A stretch of DNA of 64,000 nt, from assembly GCA_045576675.1 (NCBI GenBank), contig JAZNGX010000002.1, forward strand, positions 1 to 64,000. Reading direction: 5' to 3'. The notes under the pieces were generated by a model. The model had not been told where the DNA came from, did not search any database, and saw nothing but the letters and a program-made list of their open reading frames with translations. The stretch comes from JAZNGX01 sp045576675. Lineage in GTDB: Bacteria > Bacillota > Clostridia > Monoglobales > Firm-18. Position numbers and translations under genes: made by a program. Shown here piece after piece: positions 18,503 through 28,736 of the stretch (within the stretch, counting starts at the first letter, position 1; each line of letters opens with the position of its first letter).

Positions 18503-19939
18503 GTGAAGGAACAAAAGAAATTTGTTGAAGATATAACATCTATGGATGTGGATTTTGCAAAATGGTATACCGATATAGTTAAAAAGGCAGATTTAGTTGA
18601 CTATTCAGGTGTGCGTGGCTGTATGGTAATAAGACCTTACGGTTATGCTATATGGGAAAATATCCAGACAATTATGAATAAAATGTTTAAAGAAACAGGG
18701 CACGAAAATGTTTATATGCCTATGTTTATTCCTGAAAGTCTTTTGCAGAAGGAGAAGGATCACGTTGAAGGCTTTGCCCCCGAGGTGGCGTGGGTTACAC
18801 ACGGCGGTAGTGAAAAGCTTCAGGAAAGACTTTGCGTAAGACCTACTTCTGAAACTCTTTTTTGTGCACACTATGCAGATATCATTCATTCTTACAGAGA
18901 TTTGCCAAAGCTTTATAATCAGTGGTGCAGCGTTGTAAGATGGGAAAAAACAACACGTCCGTTTTTGCGTTCTGTTGAGTTCTTGTGGCAGGAGGGTCAT
19001 ACTGCACACGCAACAAAGGAAGAGGCTCAGGAAGAAACACGCAGAATGTTAAATATTTATGCACAGTTCTGTGAAGAACAGCTTGCTATTCCTGTAATCA
19101 AAGGTCAGAAAACTGATAAAGAAAAATTTGCAGGTGCAGAAGAAACATATACAATTGAAAGTATGATGCACGACGGTAAGGCTTTGCAGGCAGGTACATC
19201 ACATTATTTTGGTGACGGATTTGCACGTGCATTTGATATCCAGTACACAGATAAAAATAACGAGCTTCAGTATGTTCATCAGACATCCTGGGGTGTTTCA
19301 ACACGTCTTATCGGTGCAATAATTATGATGCACGGTGATAATAATGGTTTGGTATTGCCACCGAACATTGCACCAATTCAGGTGGTTGTTATTCCTGTTG
19401 CTGCAAACAAACCGGGCGTTTTAGAAGGTGCAAAAGCTGTGTCAGATAAGCTTAAAGAGAAGTTTACAGTTAAGTTTGACGACAGTGATAAGTCACCGGG
19501 CTGGAAGTTCAGTGAGTATGAAATGAAGGGTGTCCCGGTACGTGTGGAAATCGGGCCGAGAGATTTAGAAAAAAATCAGGCTGTGCTTGCACGCCGTGAT
19601 AATGGTGAAAAGGTTTTTGTTTCACTTGATAATATTGAAGAAGAGGTAGAAAAGCTTCTTAAAACTATACAGAGTGATATGCTTGAAAGAGCAAGAAAAA
19701 TCAGAGAAGAAAATACTTATGTTGCAAAAGATTTTGACGAGCTTAAAAAGCTTGCTGATGAAAAAACAGGCTTTATGAAGGCTATGTGGTGCGGTGACCT
19801 TGAGTGTGAAGAAAAAATCAAGGATGAAGCAGGCTTGTCTTCAAGATGTATGCCGTTTGAACAGGAAACCATTACTGATAAATGCGTATGCTGCGGTAAG
19901 CCTGCGAAGAAAATGGTATATTGGGGCAAAGCATATTAA
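18503..19939 (+). CDS. proS: Prolyl-tRNA synthetase, short archaeal/eukaryal type (ProS3)
   Basis: The 478-residue class II synthetase starts at GTG with GAAGGGA before it. It has motif 2 ([24 protein letters not shown]), RPTSE, the [16 protein letters not shown] region and [10 protein letters not shown]. It also has an anticodon-binding domain and the C-terminal zinc-type domain with CVCCG, ending in a tyrosine. It lacks the editing insertion of the long bacterial form. It charges tRNA-Pro with proline. This archaeal-like form is common in Clostridia. The HD-domain gene begins one base after its stop. Confidence 0.97.
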   Translation: MKEQKKFVEDITSMDVDFAKWYTDIVKKADLVDYSGVRGCMVIRPYGYAIWENIQTIMNKMFKETGHENVYMPMFIPESLLQKEKDHVEGFAPEVAWVTHGGSEKLQERLCVRPTSETLFCAHYADIIHSYRDLPKLYNQWCSVVRWEKTTRPFLRSVEFLWQEGHTAHATKEEAQEETRRMLNIYAQFCEEQLAIPVIKGQKTDKEKFAGAEETYTIESMMHDGKALQAGTSHYFGDGFARAFDIQYTDKNNELQYVHQTSWGVSTRLIGAIIMMHGDNNGLVLPPNIAPIQVVVIPVAANKPGVLEGAKAVSDKLKEKFTVKFDDSDKSPGWKFSEYEMKGVPVRVEIGPRDLEKNQAVLARRDNGEKVFVSLDNIEEEVEKLLKTIQSDMLERARKIREENTYVAKDFDELKKLADEKTGFMKAMWCGDLECEEKIKDEAGLSSRCMPFEQETITDKCVCCGKPAKKMVYWGKAY

Positions 19940-19940
19940 T

Positions 19941-20474
19941 ATGGATTTTATTGTAACATACACCGGAATAAAATTTTATATATTAAATCCAAAGCCCGAC
20001 GATATAAATGAGCGTGATATTGCACACGCTCTGTCTCTTATGTGCCGTGGTAACGGGCATTTGTATCACTTTTATTCCGTTGCTCAGCATTGCCTTAACT
20101 GCTATTATGAAGCAGTGGCAAGAGGGTATTCAAAAAGACTTAAGCTTGCTTTGCTTTTGCACGATGCAAGCGAGGCTTATATTTCGGATATAACACGCCC
20201 TGTAAAGAAAAATTTGCCTGAGTATTGCAAAATTGAAGAATGCATACAGGATTGTGTATACAAGCATTTCGGGCTTGATGATTTAACTGATGAAGAGCTT
20301 GAAACAATTAAAGAAATTGATGACAATATGCTGTGCGTAGAATTTAATGACAATCATATTTACAAGGATTTTGAAATGAAGTCTGAAATGAAAGCACAGC
20401 TTGTTCTTGATTTTGTTGATATGAAAGAAATTGAAGACAGATTTTTGAAAGCATTTAAGGAGGTCAGGTTATGA
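19941..20474 (+). CDS. HD-domain phosphohydrolase
   Basis: The protein has 177 residues from the ATG at 19941, one base after the proS stop. Metal-binding HD motifs are visible: HFYSVAQH (43-50), LLLHDASEAY with H74-D75, and D83. Small stand-alone HD proteins of this layout (HDASEAYISDITRPVK) resemble YfbR-like nucleotidase or phosphohydrolase relatives; the substrate cannot be told. No Shine-Dalgarno is seen, so translation probably depends on coupling to proS. Its stop overlaps the next start as ATGA. Confidence 0.82.
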   Translation: MDFIVTYTGIKFYILNPKPDDINERDIAHALSLMCRGNGHLYHFYSVAQHCLNCYYEAVARGYSKRLKLALLLHDASEAYISDITRPVKKNLPEYCKIEECIQDCVYKHFGLDDLTDEELETIKEIDDNMLCVEFNDNHIYKDFEMKSEMKAQLVLDFVDMKEIEDRFLKAFKEVRL

Positions 20475-21148
20475 TTAAAGCCTGCATTTTTGATATGGAT
20501 GGTACGCTTGCCAATACCATAGACACAATTGCATACTATGCCAACACTGCGCTAAAAGAGTATGGTTTACGTGAAATAGAAACTGAAAACTATAAATATC
20601 ACGTTGGAAGCGGTTACATTCAGCTTGTAAAAAATATGTTTGCTGAGCTTGGCTGTGAGGACGATGATTTATTTAATAAGGTTGCCGCTAAGTATGACGA
20701 AATGTATAATAAAGACGTTATGTTTAAAACCTGTGCATATGACGGCATAATTCCTATGTTAAAACAGTTGAAAGAAAGCGGTTACAAAATCGGCATTGTG
20801 TCAAACAAGCCTCACGAGGTGCTTTTGGGTGTTGTAAAAACATTGTTTGGTGATATAGAGTTTGACGGAATAGAGGGCGGACGCGACAACGTGCCGTTAA
20901 AGCCTGCTCCTGCGATGCTTATGAAAATGTTGATTGATTTTGGGATCAGAACAAACGAATGTGCATATTTTGGCGATACAAAGGTGGATATGCAAACAGG
21001 TTCAAGAGCCGGGGTAAACACTGTTGGTGTGCTTTGGGGCTTCAGAAAAGAAGATGAGCTTGTTTCAAATGGTGCACAACATATTATTTCTCATCCGTCA
21101 GAAATTTTGCCGTTGATGGAGAAATTCAAACTTTTAAAGGATTACTAA
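20471..21148 (+). CDS. HAD-superfamily phosphatase, phosphoglycolate phosphatase-like
   Basis: The 225-residue protein has all four HAD motifs: FDMDGTLANT with the nucleophile D8, SNKP (motif II), a lysine in PLKPAP, and GDTKVDMQTG. A helical cap between motifs I and II matches the Gph/PpaX type. It probably removes phosphate from 2-phosphoglycolate or a similar small metabolite. It is translationally coupled to the HD-domain gene through an ATGA overlap. Confidence 0.88.
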   Translation: MIKACIFDMDGTLANTIDTIAYYANTALKEYGLREIETENYKYHVGSGYIQLVKNMFAELGCEDDDLFNKVAAKYDEMYNKDVMFKTCAYDGIIPMLKQLKESGYKIGIVSNKPHEVLLGVVKTLFGDIEFDGIEGGRDNVPLKPAPAMLMKMLIDFGIRTNECAYFGDTKVDMQTGSRAGVNTVGVLWGFRKEDELVSNGAQHIISHPSEILPLMEKFKLLKDY

Positions 21149-21160
21149 AGGACTGATATT

Positions 21161-21607
21161 ATGAAGGTTGAGAGTTTTGAACTTGATCACACAAAGGTAA
21201 AAGCACCTTTTGTAAGAAAGTGTTGCGTTTTAAAGGGTAAAAACGGGGATATCGTTACAAAGTTTGATTTGCGTTTCTGCCAGCCCAATGTTACTGAGCT
21301 TGAAAGTGACGGAATTCATACAATGGAGCATCTGCTCGCTGTATATATGCGTGATTACACAGACGATATCATAGACTTGTCACCTATGGGTTGCCGCACA
21401 GGTTTTTATATGACTATGTGGGGTGAACACAACGTAAAAGAAATAATTGAAATACTTAATAAATCACTTGAAAGAGTAGTGACTACAACAGAAATCCCTG
21501 CAAGAAATCCCGTGCAGTGCGGTAATTACAAATTGCACAGTCTTAAGAAAGCTGTGCAATATGCAACTGACGTTCTTGAAAAAGGATTCTCAGATAAAAT
21601 TTTCTAA
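21161..21607 (+). CDS. luxS: S-ribosylhomocysteine lyase LuxS
   Basis: The 148-residue enzyme has the metal ligands H53 and H57 in HTMEH and C120 in QCGNY. The catalytic E56 and C78 (PMGCRTGFYM) are present. It cleaves S-ribosylhomocysteine into homocysteine and the precursor of autoinducer 2. No pfs nucleosidase gene is in the window. Twelve bases separate it from the cysteine desulfurase gene, consistent with a sulfur amino acid link. Confidence 0.97.
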   Translation: MKVESFELDHTKVKAPFVRKCCVLKGKNGDIVTKFDLRFCQPNVTELESDGIHTMEHLLAVYMRDYTDDIIDLSPMGCRTGFYMTMWGEHNVKEIIEILNKSLERVVTTTEIPARNPVQCGNYKLHSLKKAVQYATDVLEKGFSDKIF

Positions 21608-21619
21608 AGGAATAATTAA

Positions 21620-22747
21620 ATGGAAGTTTACTTTGATAACAGTGCAACAACCAGACCTTTTGATGAAGCTGTGCAGTCAGCACTAAACGTAATGCGTGAG
21701 AATTACGGAAATCCGTCTTCATTGCACAGGCTTGGTATGAATGCAGAAAATATAATTAAAGATGCAAGAAACACAGTAGCAAAAAAGCTTGGCGTGTTGC
21801 CTGAAGAAGTGTATTTTACTTCAGGCGGCACAGAGAGTAACAATATTGCCATTATCGGCGTATGCTCTGCTATGCGTGTTAAGGGTACGGTCATAACCTC
21901 CAAAATCGAACATAAATCGGTGCTGGAGTGTTTTTCGTATTTAGAAAAGTGTGGTTTTAATGTTGTTTATCTTGATGTAACAGCCGATGGCGTGGTTGAT
22001 TTGCAACAGCTTGATGAGGTTGCAGACGAAAGTGTGTGCCTTGTAAGTATAATGCACGTTAATAACGAAACAGGTGCAATTCAGCCTGTTGAACAGATAA
22101 GCAAAATAGTAAAGGCGAAAAATCCGAAAGCATTAATCCATACAGATGATGTTCAGGGCTTTTGCAAGGTACCTTTTAACACAAAATCAGTTGATATGAT
22201 TTCGGTTTCTGCACATAAAATAAATGGACTCAAAGGAACCGGTGCCATATATATTAAAAAAGGAATAAAGGTAAACCCTGTAATATATGGTGGCGGTCAG
22301 GAAAAGGGTTTAAGAAACGGAACGGAAAATGTCCCGGGCATAGCCGCATTTAAAACGGCTGTTGAAAAATACACTGTTATTGGCAATGATATTAAAAAGT
22401 ATATTGCAGATTATGTTATTAATAATATAGAGGGCTGCCGCATTAACAGTGTTGGTGAATGCTCTCCATACGTATTGAATATTTCTGTGCTTGGACTTAA
22501 ATCTGAAACGATTCTGCATTTGCTTGAAATGCATAATATATATGTATCATCAGGCTCTGCCTGCTCATCAAACCGCCCACAGCTAAGCCACGTGCTTATT
22601 GCATACGGGTTGGACAAACAGGTGGTTGAAAGTAGTATACGCTTGAGCTTCGGATATGATAACACATTGGAACAGGCACAATATTTTTGTGAAAAGCTTA
22701 AGCTTGTGGTAGAACAAAACAAATCCGTCAGGAGGAAGTACAAATGA
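21620..22747 (+). CDS. Cysteine desulfurase (NifS/IscS family)
   Basis: This 375-residue fold-type I PLP enzyme has TSGGTESNN, the PLP lysine K200 in SVSAHKINGLKG, and the persulfide-forming C315 in SSGSACSSNR. It takes sulfur from cysteine and passes it to an acceptor. The acceptor is almost certainly ThiI, because thiI overlaps it by 4 bp. This pairing (as nifZ-thiI in Bacillus) serves 4-thiouridine formation in tRNA and possibly thiamine. Confidence 0.94.
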   Translation: MEVYFDNSATTRPFDEAVQSALNVMRENYGNPSSLHRLGMNAENIIKDARNTVAKKLGVLPEEVYFTSGGTESNNIAIIGVCSAMRVKGTVITSKIEHKSVLECFSYLEKCGFNVVYLDVTADGVVDLQQLDEVADESVCLVSIMHVNNETGAIQPVEQISKIVKAKNPKALIHTDDVQGFCKVPFNTKSVDMISVSAHKINGLKGTGAIYIKKGIKVNPVIYGGGQEKGLRNGTENVPGIAAFKTAVEKYTVIGNDIKKYIADYVINNIEGCRINSVGECSPYVLNISVLGLKSETILHLLEMHNIYVSSGSACSSNRPQLSHVLIAYGLDKQVVESSIRLSFGYDNTLEQAQYFCEKLKLVVEQNKSVRRKYK

Positions 22748-23913
22748 ACAAGGTTTTGCTGTTAAAATACGGTGAAATTATATTAAAGGGTCTTAACAGA
22801 CCACTATTTGAGGATGCACTGATACGAAATTTAAAACGCAGTGCAGGTGATGAAAAGGTTAAATTCTTTAAGGCACAGGCTACAATTTACGTTGAGCCTT
22901 TAGAAGATAGTGTTGATATGGATGCATTGGCTTTGCGTTTGTCAAAGGTTTTTGGTATAGTGTCTGCAACAGTTGCACAAACAGTGCCAAAAGAGCTTGA
23001 TAAAATCTGCGAGCTTGCGGCTCAGTTGATTGGTAATGAACCGGGCAACACCTTTAAGGTTGAAACAAAAAGGGCAGATAAGCGTTTTCCATTCAAATCG
23101 CCTGAAATATCAATGGAGGTGGGCGGAGCAATTTTGGAAAAGCATCCGCATCTTACTGTAGATGTTCATAATCCCGATATTTTAGTGATGGTAGAAATCC
23201 GCGACTTTGCGGCTTATATATATACTTCAAAAATTCAGGGCGTGGGTGGTATGCCTGTAGGTACTAACGGAAGAGCAACCTTGCTTTTGTCAGGCGGTAT
23301 TGATAGTCCTGTTGCGGGATATATGGTAGCAAAACGAGGTGTTGAGCTTGATGCTGTTCACTTTTACAGCTATCCATACACAAGTGAGAGAGCAAAGCAA
23401 AAGGTTTTGGACCTTGCACAGCTTTTGGCTGATTACTGCGGAAAAATCAATGTGCACGTTGTGCCCTTTACAGAAATTCAGCTTGCAATAAATGAAAAAT
23501 GCCCACAAGAGCAGATGACAGTTATTATGAGAAGAATAATGATGTATATTGCAAATGAAATTGCGGCAAAAAATGGTTCTCAGGCGTTGGTTACAGGTGA
23601 AAGCATTGGTCAGGTAGCATCGCAGACAATTACTGCACTTGGTGTTACAGATGATGCATCAAAGCTTCCTGTGTTCCGCCCTGTAATTGGTATGGACAAG
23701 GATGAAATAATAACAATTGCCAGAAAAATAGGCACATTTGAAACTTCGATATTGCCCTACGAGGATTGTTGCACAGTGTTTACGCCAAAGCACCCGAATA
23801 CAAAGCCGGTGCTTGAGAAAATAAAAGCAAGCGAAGCACTTATGACAAATCTTGACGAAATGATGCAAAGAGCCGTTGCGGAGGTTGAAACAATTGTTGT
23901 TAAAAGACGCTGA
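22744..23913 (+). CDS. thiI: tRNA 4-thiouridine synthase ThiI
   Basis: The 389-residue protein has an N-terminal ferredoxin-like part, a THUMP domain (about 60-165) and a PP-loop ATPase with LLLSGGIDSPVAGYM near residue 181. It has no rhodanese domain, as in the short Firmicute form. It adenylates U8 of tRNA and accepts sulfur from the desulfurase encoded just upstream. The end of the gene contains the ribosome site and TTG start of cinA. Confidence 0.96.
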   Translation: MNKVLLLKYGEIILKGLNRPLFEDALIRNLKRSAGDEKVKFFKAQATIYVEPLEDSVDMDALALRLSKVFGIVSATVAQTVPKELDKICELAAQLIGNEPGNTFKVETKRADKRFPFKSPEISMEVGGAILEKHPHLTVDVHNPDILVMVEIRDFAAYIYTSKIQGVGGMPVGTNGRATLLLSGGIDSPVAGYMVAKRGVELDAVHFYSYPYTSERAKQKVLDLAQLLADYCGKINVHVVPFTEIQLAINEKCPQEQMTVIMRRIMMYIANEIAAKNGSQALVTGESIGQVASQTITALGVTDDASKLPVFRPVIGMDKDEIITIARKIGTFETSILPYEDCCTVFTPKHPNTKPVLEKIKASEALMTNLDEMMQRAVAEVETIVVKRR

Positions 23914-24361
23914 AACAGTTGTAAATTTATTAAATGATAAAAAACTTACAATATCTGCTGCAGAAAGCTGTACGGGTGGCTTGCTGTCAGCCGCAATAAC
24001 GGGAGTAAGCGGAGCATCATCTGTACTTAATGCGGGAATTGTGACATATTCAAATGATGCAAAGCAAAAGTATCTCGGAGTAAAAAGTGAAACATTGCAA
24101 AAGTTTGGTGCTGTAAGTAAATATACTGCTTTGGAAATGTCAGACGGCATAAAAAAAGCAAATAGTGCTGATATAGGTGTAGGCATAACAGGTATTGCAG
24201 GTCCAACAGGTGGAACTGCCGAAAAGCCTGTCGGTCTTGTGTATATAAGCGTTAATGAAATTGTAACTGAAAATCATTTTTCAGGCAGCAGAGATGAAGT
24301 ACGAAATGCTGCAGTAGAAAAGGCGTTAAAAATGGTTTTGGAATATATAAAAAATATGTAA
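23894..24361 (+). CDS. CinA C-terminal domain protein (nicotinamide-nucleotide amidase-like)
   Basis: The protein has about 155 residues from the TTG at 23894, chosen because GGAGG at 23880-23884 lies 9 bp before it; other in-frame TTG codons at 23885 and 23897 are possible. The stand-alone CinA C-terminal domain is clear: [37 protein letters not shown] and KPVGLVY. The family deamidates NMN in pyridine nucleotide salvage. The N-terminal CinA domain is absent. It overlaps thiI by 20 bp and precedes recA, the conserved cinA-recA neighbourhood. Confidence 0.88.
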   Translation: MLLKDAETVVNLLNDKKLTISAAESCTGGLLSAAITGVSGASSVLNAGIVTYSNDAKQKYLGVKSETLQKFGAVSKYTALEMSDGIKKANSADIGVGITGIAGPTGGTAEKPVGLVYISVNEIVTENHFSGSRDEVRNAAVEKALKMVLEYIKNM

Positions 24362-24375
24362 CGGAGGGATATAAG

Positions 24376-25428
24376 ATGGATGAAGAAAGAAAAAAAGCGT
24401 TAGACCTTGCTATGGGTCAGATAGTTAAAAAATATGGTAAAGGCTCTATTATGCGTCTTGGTGAATACACAGATATGAATGTTGAGGCTGTTTCAACAGG
24501 CTCACTGTCACTTGATATTGCTTTGGGAATCGGCGGTATCCCGAAGGGCAGAATTGTCGAAATTTATGGTCCTGAATCATCAGGTAAAACAACTCTTGCA
24601 CTTCATATAGCTGCTGAAATTCAAAAAAATGGCGGTACTGTTGCGTATATTGATGCTGAGCATGCATTAGACCCGAAATATGCACGTAACCTTGGCGTTA
24701 ACACCGATGAGCTGATAGTTTCACAGCCTGATAACGGTGAACAGGCACTTGAAATTGCAGAATGTCTTGTAAGAAGCGGTGCCGTAGAATTGCTGGTTGT
24801 TGACTCTGTTGCTGCACTTGTTCCCAAGCAGGAAATTGAAGACAGTATGGGTGATGCACACGTTGGCTTGCAGGCTCGTCTTATGTCACAGGCTTTGCGT
24901 AAGCTAAGCGGTCTTATCAACAAGCAGAAAACTATAGTTGTATTTATTAATCAGCTGCGTGCTACTATTTCAACAGGTGGTTACGGCGGTCCTACAGAAA
25001 CAACAACAGGTGGTCGTGCACTTAAGTTTTACGCATCTGTACGAATTGATGTAAGAAGAATTGCAACAATTAAAGATAAAGGTGAACCCGTGGCAAACAG
25101 AACACGTGCCAAAATTGTTAAAAACAAGGTTGCACCCCCGTTTAAAACAGCGGAATTTGATATTATGTATGGCACAGGTATTTCACAGGAGGGCGACTTG
25201 ATTGACCTTGGCATAAACTTTAAGCTTGTTAAGAAAAGTGGTTCGTGGTTTAACTATGGTGATATCAAGCTTGGTCAGGGACGTGAAACAGCTAAGGTAT
25301 ATTTGAAAGATAATCCCGAAGATGCTGCAAGATTAAGACAGGAAATTCTTGATAAAATTGCAAGCGAGGGAGCACCAGATGCTATAACTGGCGAGTTTGA
25401 TGATGGTGAGATAAGTGTTGACGAATGA
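24376..25428 (+). CDS. recA: Recombinase RecA
   Basis: The 350-residue protein has [17 protein letters not shown] at its start and the Walker A motif GPESSGKTT at about residues 65-73. [12 protein letters not shown] and the L2 loop with [13 protein letters not shown] follow, then a full C-terminal domain. It forms filaments on single-stranded DNA, promotes strand exchange and triggers the SOS response. Only 14 bp separate it from cinA, so it has no room for its own promoter or LexA box there and is co-transcribed with upstream genes. Confidence 0.99.
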   Translation: MDEERKKALDLAMGQIVKKYGKGSIMRLGEYTDMNVEAVSTGSLSLDIALGIGGIPKGRIVEIYGPESSGKTTLALHIAAEIQKNGGTVAYIDAEHALDPKYARNLGVNTDELIVSQPDNGEQALEIAECLVRSGAVELLVVDSVAALVPKQEIEDSMGDAHVGLQARLMSQALRKLSGLINKQKTIVVFINQLRATISTGGYGGPTETTTGGRALKFYASVRIDVRRIATIKDKGEPVANRTRAKIVKNKVAPPFKTAEFDIMYGTGISQEGDLIDLGINFKLVKKSGSWFNYGDIKLGQGRETAKVYLKDNPEDAARLRQEILDKIASEGAPDAITGEFDDGEISVDE

Positions 25429-25897
25429 TGATATTTTATACGAGGCAAAGGTTTATGCAGTAAAGCTTATGGGCAAGTTCAGCTATACCTATCGTGGTAT
25501 GGTAAATAAGCTTGTGCAAAAAGGCTATAGTAAGGATATTGCATTGCAGGTTGCTGACCATTACAAGGAACTTGGATACCTTGAGGACAGTATTTATGCA
25601 CAGAAATTTATTAAAGATGCTGTGGAATTTAAATATCACGGACCTGCCCGTATAAGATATGATTTAAAACAAAAAGGCGTTGACGAGGAAGTAATAGACG
25701 AAGCGTTTAACGAGCTTGATATTGATTTTTTTGAGGTACTTAAAAATCTTGTGTCCGTAAAAGCAGCAGGCGAGGATTTAACAGACCGCAAAAGACGCGA
25801 CAAGCTTATTGGGTATCTTAGCAGAAAAGGCTTTGGATATTATGATATAAATGAAGTTTTGGCCGAATATAGTGAACAAGAGGATATGGAAATATGA
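25415..25897 (+). CDS. recX: Regulatory protein RecX
   Basis: The 160-residue RecX protein has three-helix repeats, for example [21 protein letters not shown] and [17 protein letters not shown]. RecX binds RecA filaments and modulates their activity. The start is GTG at 25415 or TTG at 25418, both inside the 3' end of recA after GGTGAG. The 14-bp overlap indicates coupling to recA. Its stop overlaps the rimO start. Confidence 0.93.
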   Translation: MLTNDDILYEAKVYAVKLMGKFSYTYRGMVNKLVQKGYSKDIALQVADHYKELGYLEDSIYAQKFIKDAVEFKYHGPARIRYDLKQKGVDEEVIDEAFNELDIDFFEVLKNLVSVKAAGEDLTDRKRRDKLIGYLSRKGFGYYDINEVLAEYSEQEDMEI

Positions 25898-27207
25898 AAA
25901 TTGCATTTGAATCATTAGGTTGTGCAAAAAACCTAGTTGATATGGAAAATATGCTTAGTATGCTGATAGAACGTGGTCACGAGCTTGTTGATGACGAATC
26001 ATTGGCAGACGTTATTATAGTAAACACCTGTTGCTTTATCAATGATGCAAAAATAGAGTCAATTGATACTATAATTGACCTTGCTCAGTGGAAGGATGAT
26101 GGTGAGTGCAAGCGTCTTGTAGTAACAGGGTGTATGGCACAGCGTTATAAGGAACAGGTTTTGCAGGAAATGCCTGAGGTTGACGCGGTTTTGGGCGTTG
26201 GCGAATATGACAGGCTGATTGAGGTTGTTGAGGGTACTGAAACAGTGTGCCTTTGTGACAGACAGTACAGCTATCTTGAAAAGAAGCGTTATATGCAAAC
26301 ACCGTCATACACAGCTTATTTAAAAATAGCGGATGGTTGTGATAATCATTGTACATATTGCGTAATTCCGTCAATACGTGGCGGTTTTAACAGCAGACCA
26401 ATGGAAAATATTATAGCTGAAGCAAAAGAGCTTGTTAAAAATGGTGCAAAGGAATTAATTCTTATTGCACAGGATACAACAAGCTATGGTATAGATTTAT
26501 ACGGTGAAACAAGGATTGCACAGCTTATATCTGAGCTTGACAAAATTGATGGACTTGTCTGGATACGTTTGCATTATTGTTATCCTGAAAAAATTACTGA
26601 TGAGCTTATTGATGTAATGGCAAAAAGCGAAAAGGTTTGCAAATATATTGATATGCCCATACAGCATTGCAATGATGAAATATTAAAAAGAATGGGCAGA
26701 AAAAGCCGCAAACAGGGCATAGTTGATGTTATAAATAAATTACGTGAAAAAATCCCTGGTATTACAATAAGAACATCTCTTATAGCAGGATTTCCGGGAG
26801 AAACGGAAGAGCAGATTAAAGAGCTTGCTGAATTTGTAACAGAACAACGTTTTGAGCGCCTTGGTGTGTTTGCATACTCACAGGAGGAGGATACACCTGC
26901 GGCTATAATGGATAATCAGATTGATGAAGAAGAAAAGCTTAACAGACAGGAGCATATTATGCTTGCACAGGATGAGGTTAATCAGGAAATTTCTGAAAGC
27001 AAGGTTGGCACTGTTGTTAAAGTCCTTGTTGAAGGCTATGACAAGCTTGTAGAGCAGTATTATGGAAGAAGTGAAGCTGATTCTGTTGATATTGACGGAA
27101 AGATTTTCTTTAAATCCGCAAAAAAACTAAAGGAAGGCGAGTTTACCGACGTGGTTATTAATGAGTATTATGACTGCGATTTGTTTGGTGAACGGACAGG
27201 TGACTGA
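25894..27207 (+). CDS. rimO: Ribosomal protein S12 methylthiotransferase RimO
   Basis: This 437-residue enzyme has the UPF0004 domain with cluster cysteines C10, C46 and C80. The radical SAM CxxxCxxC follows at C149, C153 and C156 (CDNHCTYC), and a TRAM domain lies at the C-terminus. It adds a methylthio group to an aspartate of S12. The SLGCAKNLVD start separates RimO from MiaB. It overlaps recX by 4 bp and is followed at once by pgsA, a common clostridial order. Confidence 0.97.
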   Translation: MKIAFESLGCAKNLVDMENMLSMLIERGHELVDDESLADVIIVNTCCFINDAKIESIDTIIDLAQWKDDGECKRLVVTGCMAQRYKEQVLQEMPEVDAVLGVGEYDRLIEVVEGTETVCLCDRQYSYLEKKRYMQTPSYTAYLKIADGCDNHCTYCVIPSIRGGFNSRPMENIIAEAKELVKNGAKELILIAQDTTSYGIDLYGETRIAQLISELDKIDGLVWIRLHYCYPEKITDELIDVMAKSEKVCKYIDMPIQHCNDEILKRMGRKSRKQGIVDVINKLREKIPGITIRTSLIAGFPGETEEQIKELAEFVTEQRFERLGVFAYSQEEDTPAAIMDNQIDEEEKLNRQEHIMLAQDEVNQEISESKVGTVVKVLVEGYDKLVEQYYGRSEADSVDIDGKIFFKSAKKLKEGEFTDVVINEYYDCDLFGERTGD

Positions 27208-27209
27208 AA

Positions 27210-27749
27210 ATGAATTTACCAAATAAATTAACTGCTTTAAGAATTGCGTTGATACCTGTGTTTATTGCACTTTTTATGTATGCAGGCTCAACGGCAGGCA
27301 AATGGCTTTGCGTTATAATTTTTGCTTTTGCCTCAATTACTGATTTTGTTGACGGTCATATAGCAAGAAAGTACAATCTTGTATCAAATTTTGGCAAATT
27401 TGCAGACCCGCTTGCAGACAAAATGCTAGTTACGGCGGCTCTTATTTGTTTGTGTTCTGAAGGCACATTAAATCCGTGGTATGCGATTATCATAACCTTC
27501 AGAGAATTTATGGTAACCGGTATAAGAATACTTGCTATACAAGATGGTGTTGTCATTGCTGCAGGAAAGTCAGGCAAGCTTAAAACTGTTATTCAGCTTT
27601 TCGCAGTAATTGCGATGCTTGTTGACAGAATATGGCTATTACCTTTACACATATCTTTTGTTTTAATGACATTGGCAGTGATTCTTACAGTTTATTCAGG
27701 TGCTGAATACCTGATTAAAAACATACACTTATTTAAAGACGTGAAGTAA
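27210..27749 (+). CDS. pgsA: CDP-diacylglycerol-glycerol-3-phosphate 3-phosphatidyltransferase
   Basis: This 179-residue membrane protein has the CDP-alcohol phosphotransferase signature DGx2ARx8Gx3Dx3D, seen as DGHIARKYNLVSNFGKFADP followed by LADK, and further transmembrane segments. It makes phosphatidylglycerol phosphate. Together with plsY, gpsA and plsX in this window it completes the route from glycerol-3-phosphate towards phosphatidylglycerol, except for plsC and cdsA, which are not here. Confidence 0.97.
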   Translation: MNLPNKLTALRIALIPVFIALFMYAGSTAGKWLCVIIFAFASITDFVDGHIARKYNLVSNFGKFADPLADKMLVTAALICLCSEGTLNPWYAIIITFREFMVTGIRILAIQDGVVIAAGKSGKLKTVIQLFAVIAMLVDRIWLLPLHISFVLMTLAVILTVYSGAEYLIKNIHLFKDVK

Positions 27750-27758
27750 GGTGAAATT

Positions 27759-28736
27759 ATGAAGATAATAGTAGATGCAATGGGCGGAGATAACGCACCG
27801 AAGGCAGTTGTTGACGGAGCGGTTATGGCTGCAGAAAAGCTTGGTGTTGAAATTATACTTGTTGGCGACACAACAAAGTTTAATGCTCCTGATAATGAAA
27901 AAATAACAGTGGTGCATGCACCTGATGTTATTGATTGCGATGATGACCCCGCACGTTCAATACGTACTAAAAAAGAGTCATCAATTGTAGTCGGTCTTAA
28001 TATGCTTGCACAGAAGCAAGCGGATGCTTTTGTTTCTGCAGGAAGCACAGGTGCCGTTATAAGCGGAGCAACATTGATTGTTAAGCGTATAAGAGGGATA
28101 AGACGAGCAGCAATTGGTACAGTTTTACCTACAGCCACAGGCTGTACATTGCTTATGGATACAGGTGCGAATGCTGATTGTACAGAGGAGTTTTTGCAGC
28201 AGTTTGCTGTTATGGGCAATGCATATGCCAAAGCTGTTCTTGGTATTGAAAATCCAAGAATAGGGCTTTTAAACAATGGTGCAGAAGAAACAAAGGGCAG
28301 TGAGGTTGTAAAGAATACATATCAGCTTTTAAAGAAAATGCCGATTAATTTTATAGGTAACGTTGAAGCCCGTGATGTGCTTAACGGAGTAACTGACGTG
28401 CTTGTTGCCGACGGTTTTGCAGGTAATGTGTTTTTAAAGGCTGTTGAGGGTACTGCAAAGTATTTTTCAGGAATGCTTAAAAGTATGCTGACTAAAAATA
28501 TAATTACAAAAATATGTGCTTTGTTGCTATCGGGCGGAATAAAAACTATGAAGGATTCGTTTAATGCGGATAAACACGGCGGAGCACCGATTCTTGGTGT
28601 GGATGGTGTTGTTATTAAAGCACACGGCAGTTCAAATGCAGAAGCATTTTACAATGCTATAAGGCAGGCATCGGAATTTGCAGAAAAGGATGTTGTCAGC
28701 ATAATTAAAAACAATCTTGGAGAGGAAGATAAATAA
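27759..28736 (+). CDS. plsX: Phosphate acyltransferase PlsX
   Basis: The 325-residue protein begins MKIIVDAMGGDNAPKAVVDG and contains SAGSTGAVI, GLLNNGAEETKG and DVLVADGFAGNVFLK, all PlsX signatures. It converts acyl-ACP to acyl-phosphate for PlsY at the membrane. The usual fabD and fabG genes do not follow; instead a stalk-domain/parvulin gene starts at its stop codon (TAATG), followed by acpP. Confidence 0.97.
   Translation: MKIIVDAMGGDNAPKAVVDGAVMAAEKLGVEIILVGDTTKFNAPDNEKITVVHAPDVIDCDDDPARSIRTKKESSIVVGLNMLAQKQADAFVSAGSTGAVISGATLIVKRIRGIRRAAIGTVLPTATGCTLLMDTGANADCTEEFLQQFAVMGNAYAKAVLGIENPRIGLLNNGAEETKGSEVVKNTYQLLKKMPINFIGNVEARDVLNGVTDVLVADGFAGNVFLKAVEGTAKYFSGMLKSMLTKNIITKICALLLSGGIKTMKDSFNADKHGGAPILGVDGVVIKAHGSSNAEAFYNAIRQASEFAEKDVVSIIKNNLGEEDK

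Noticed and set aside
18605..19009. A 134-codon open frame on the minus strand
   Set aside because: It is antisense to the catalytic core of proS and has no supporting signals.
23659..24186. A 175-codon open frame on the minus strand
   Set aside because: It is antisense to the end of thiI and the cinA-like gene, which both show clear family motifs.
24362..24375. A LexA box before recA
   Set aside because: The gap is 14 bp and contains only the ribosome site.
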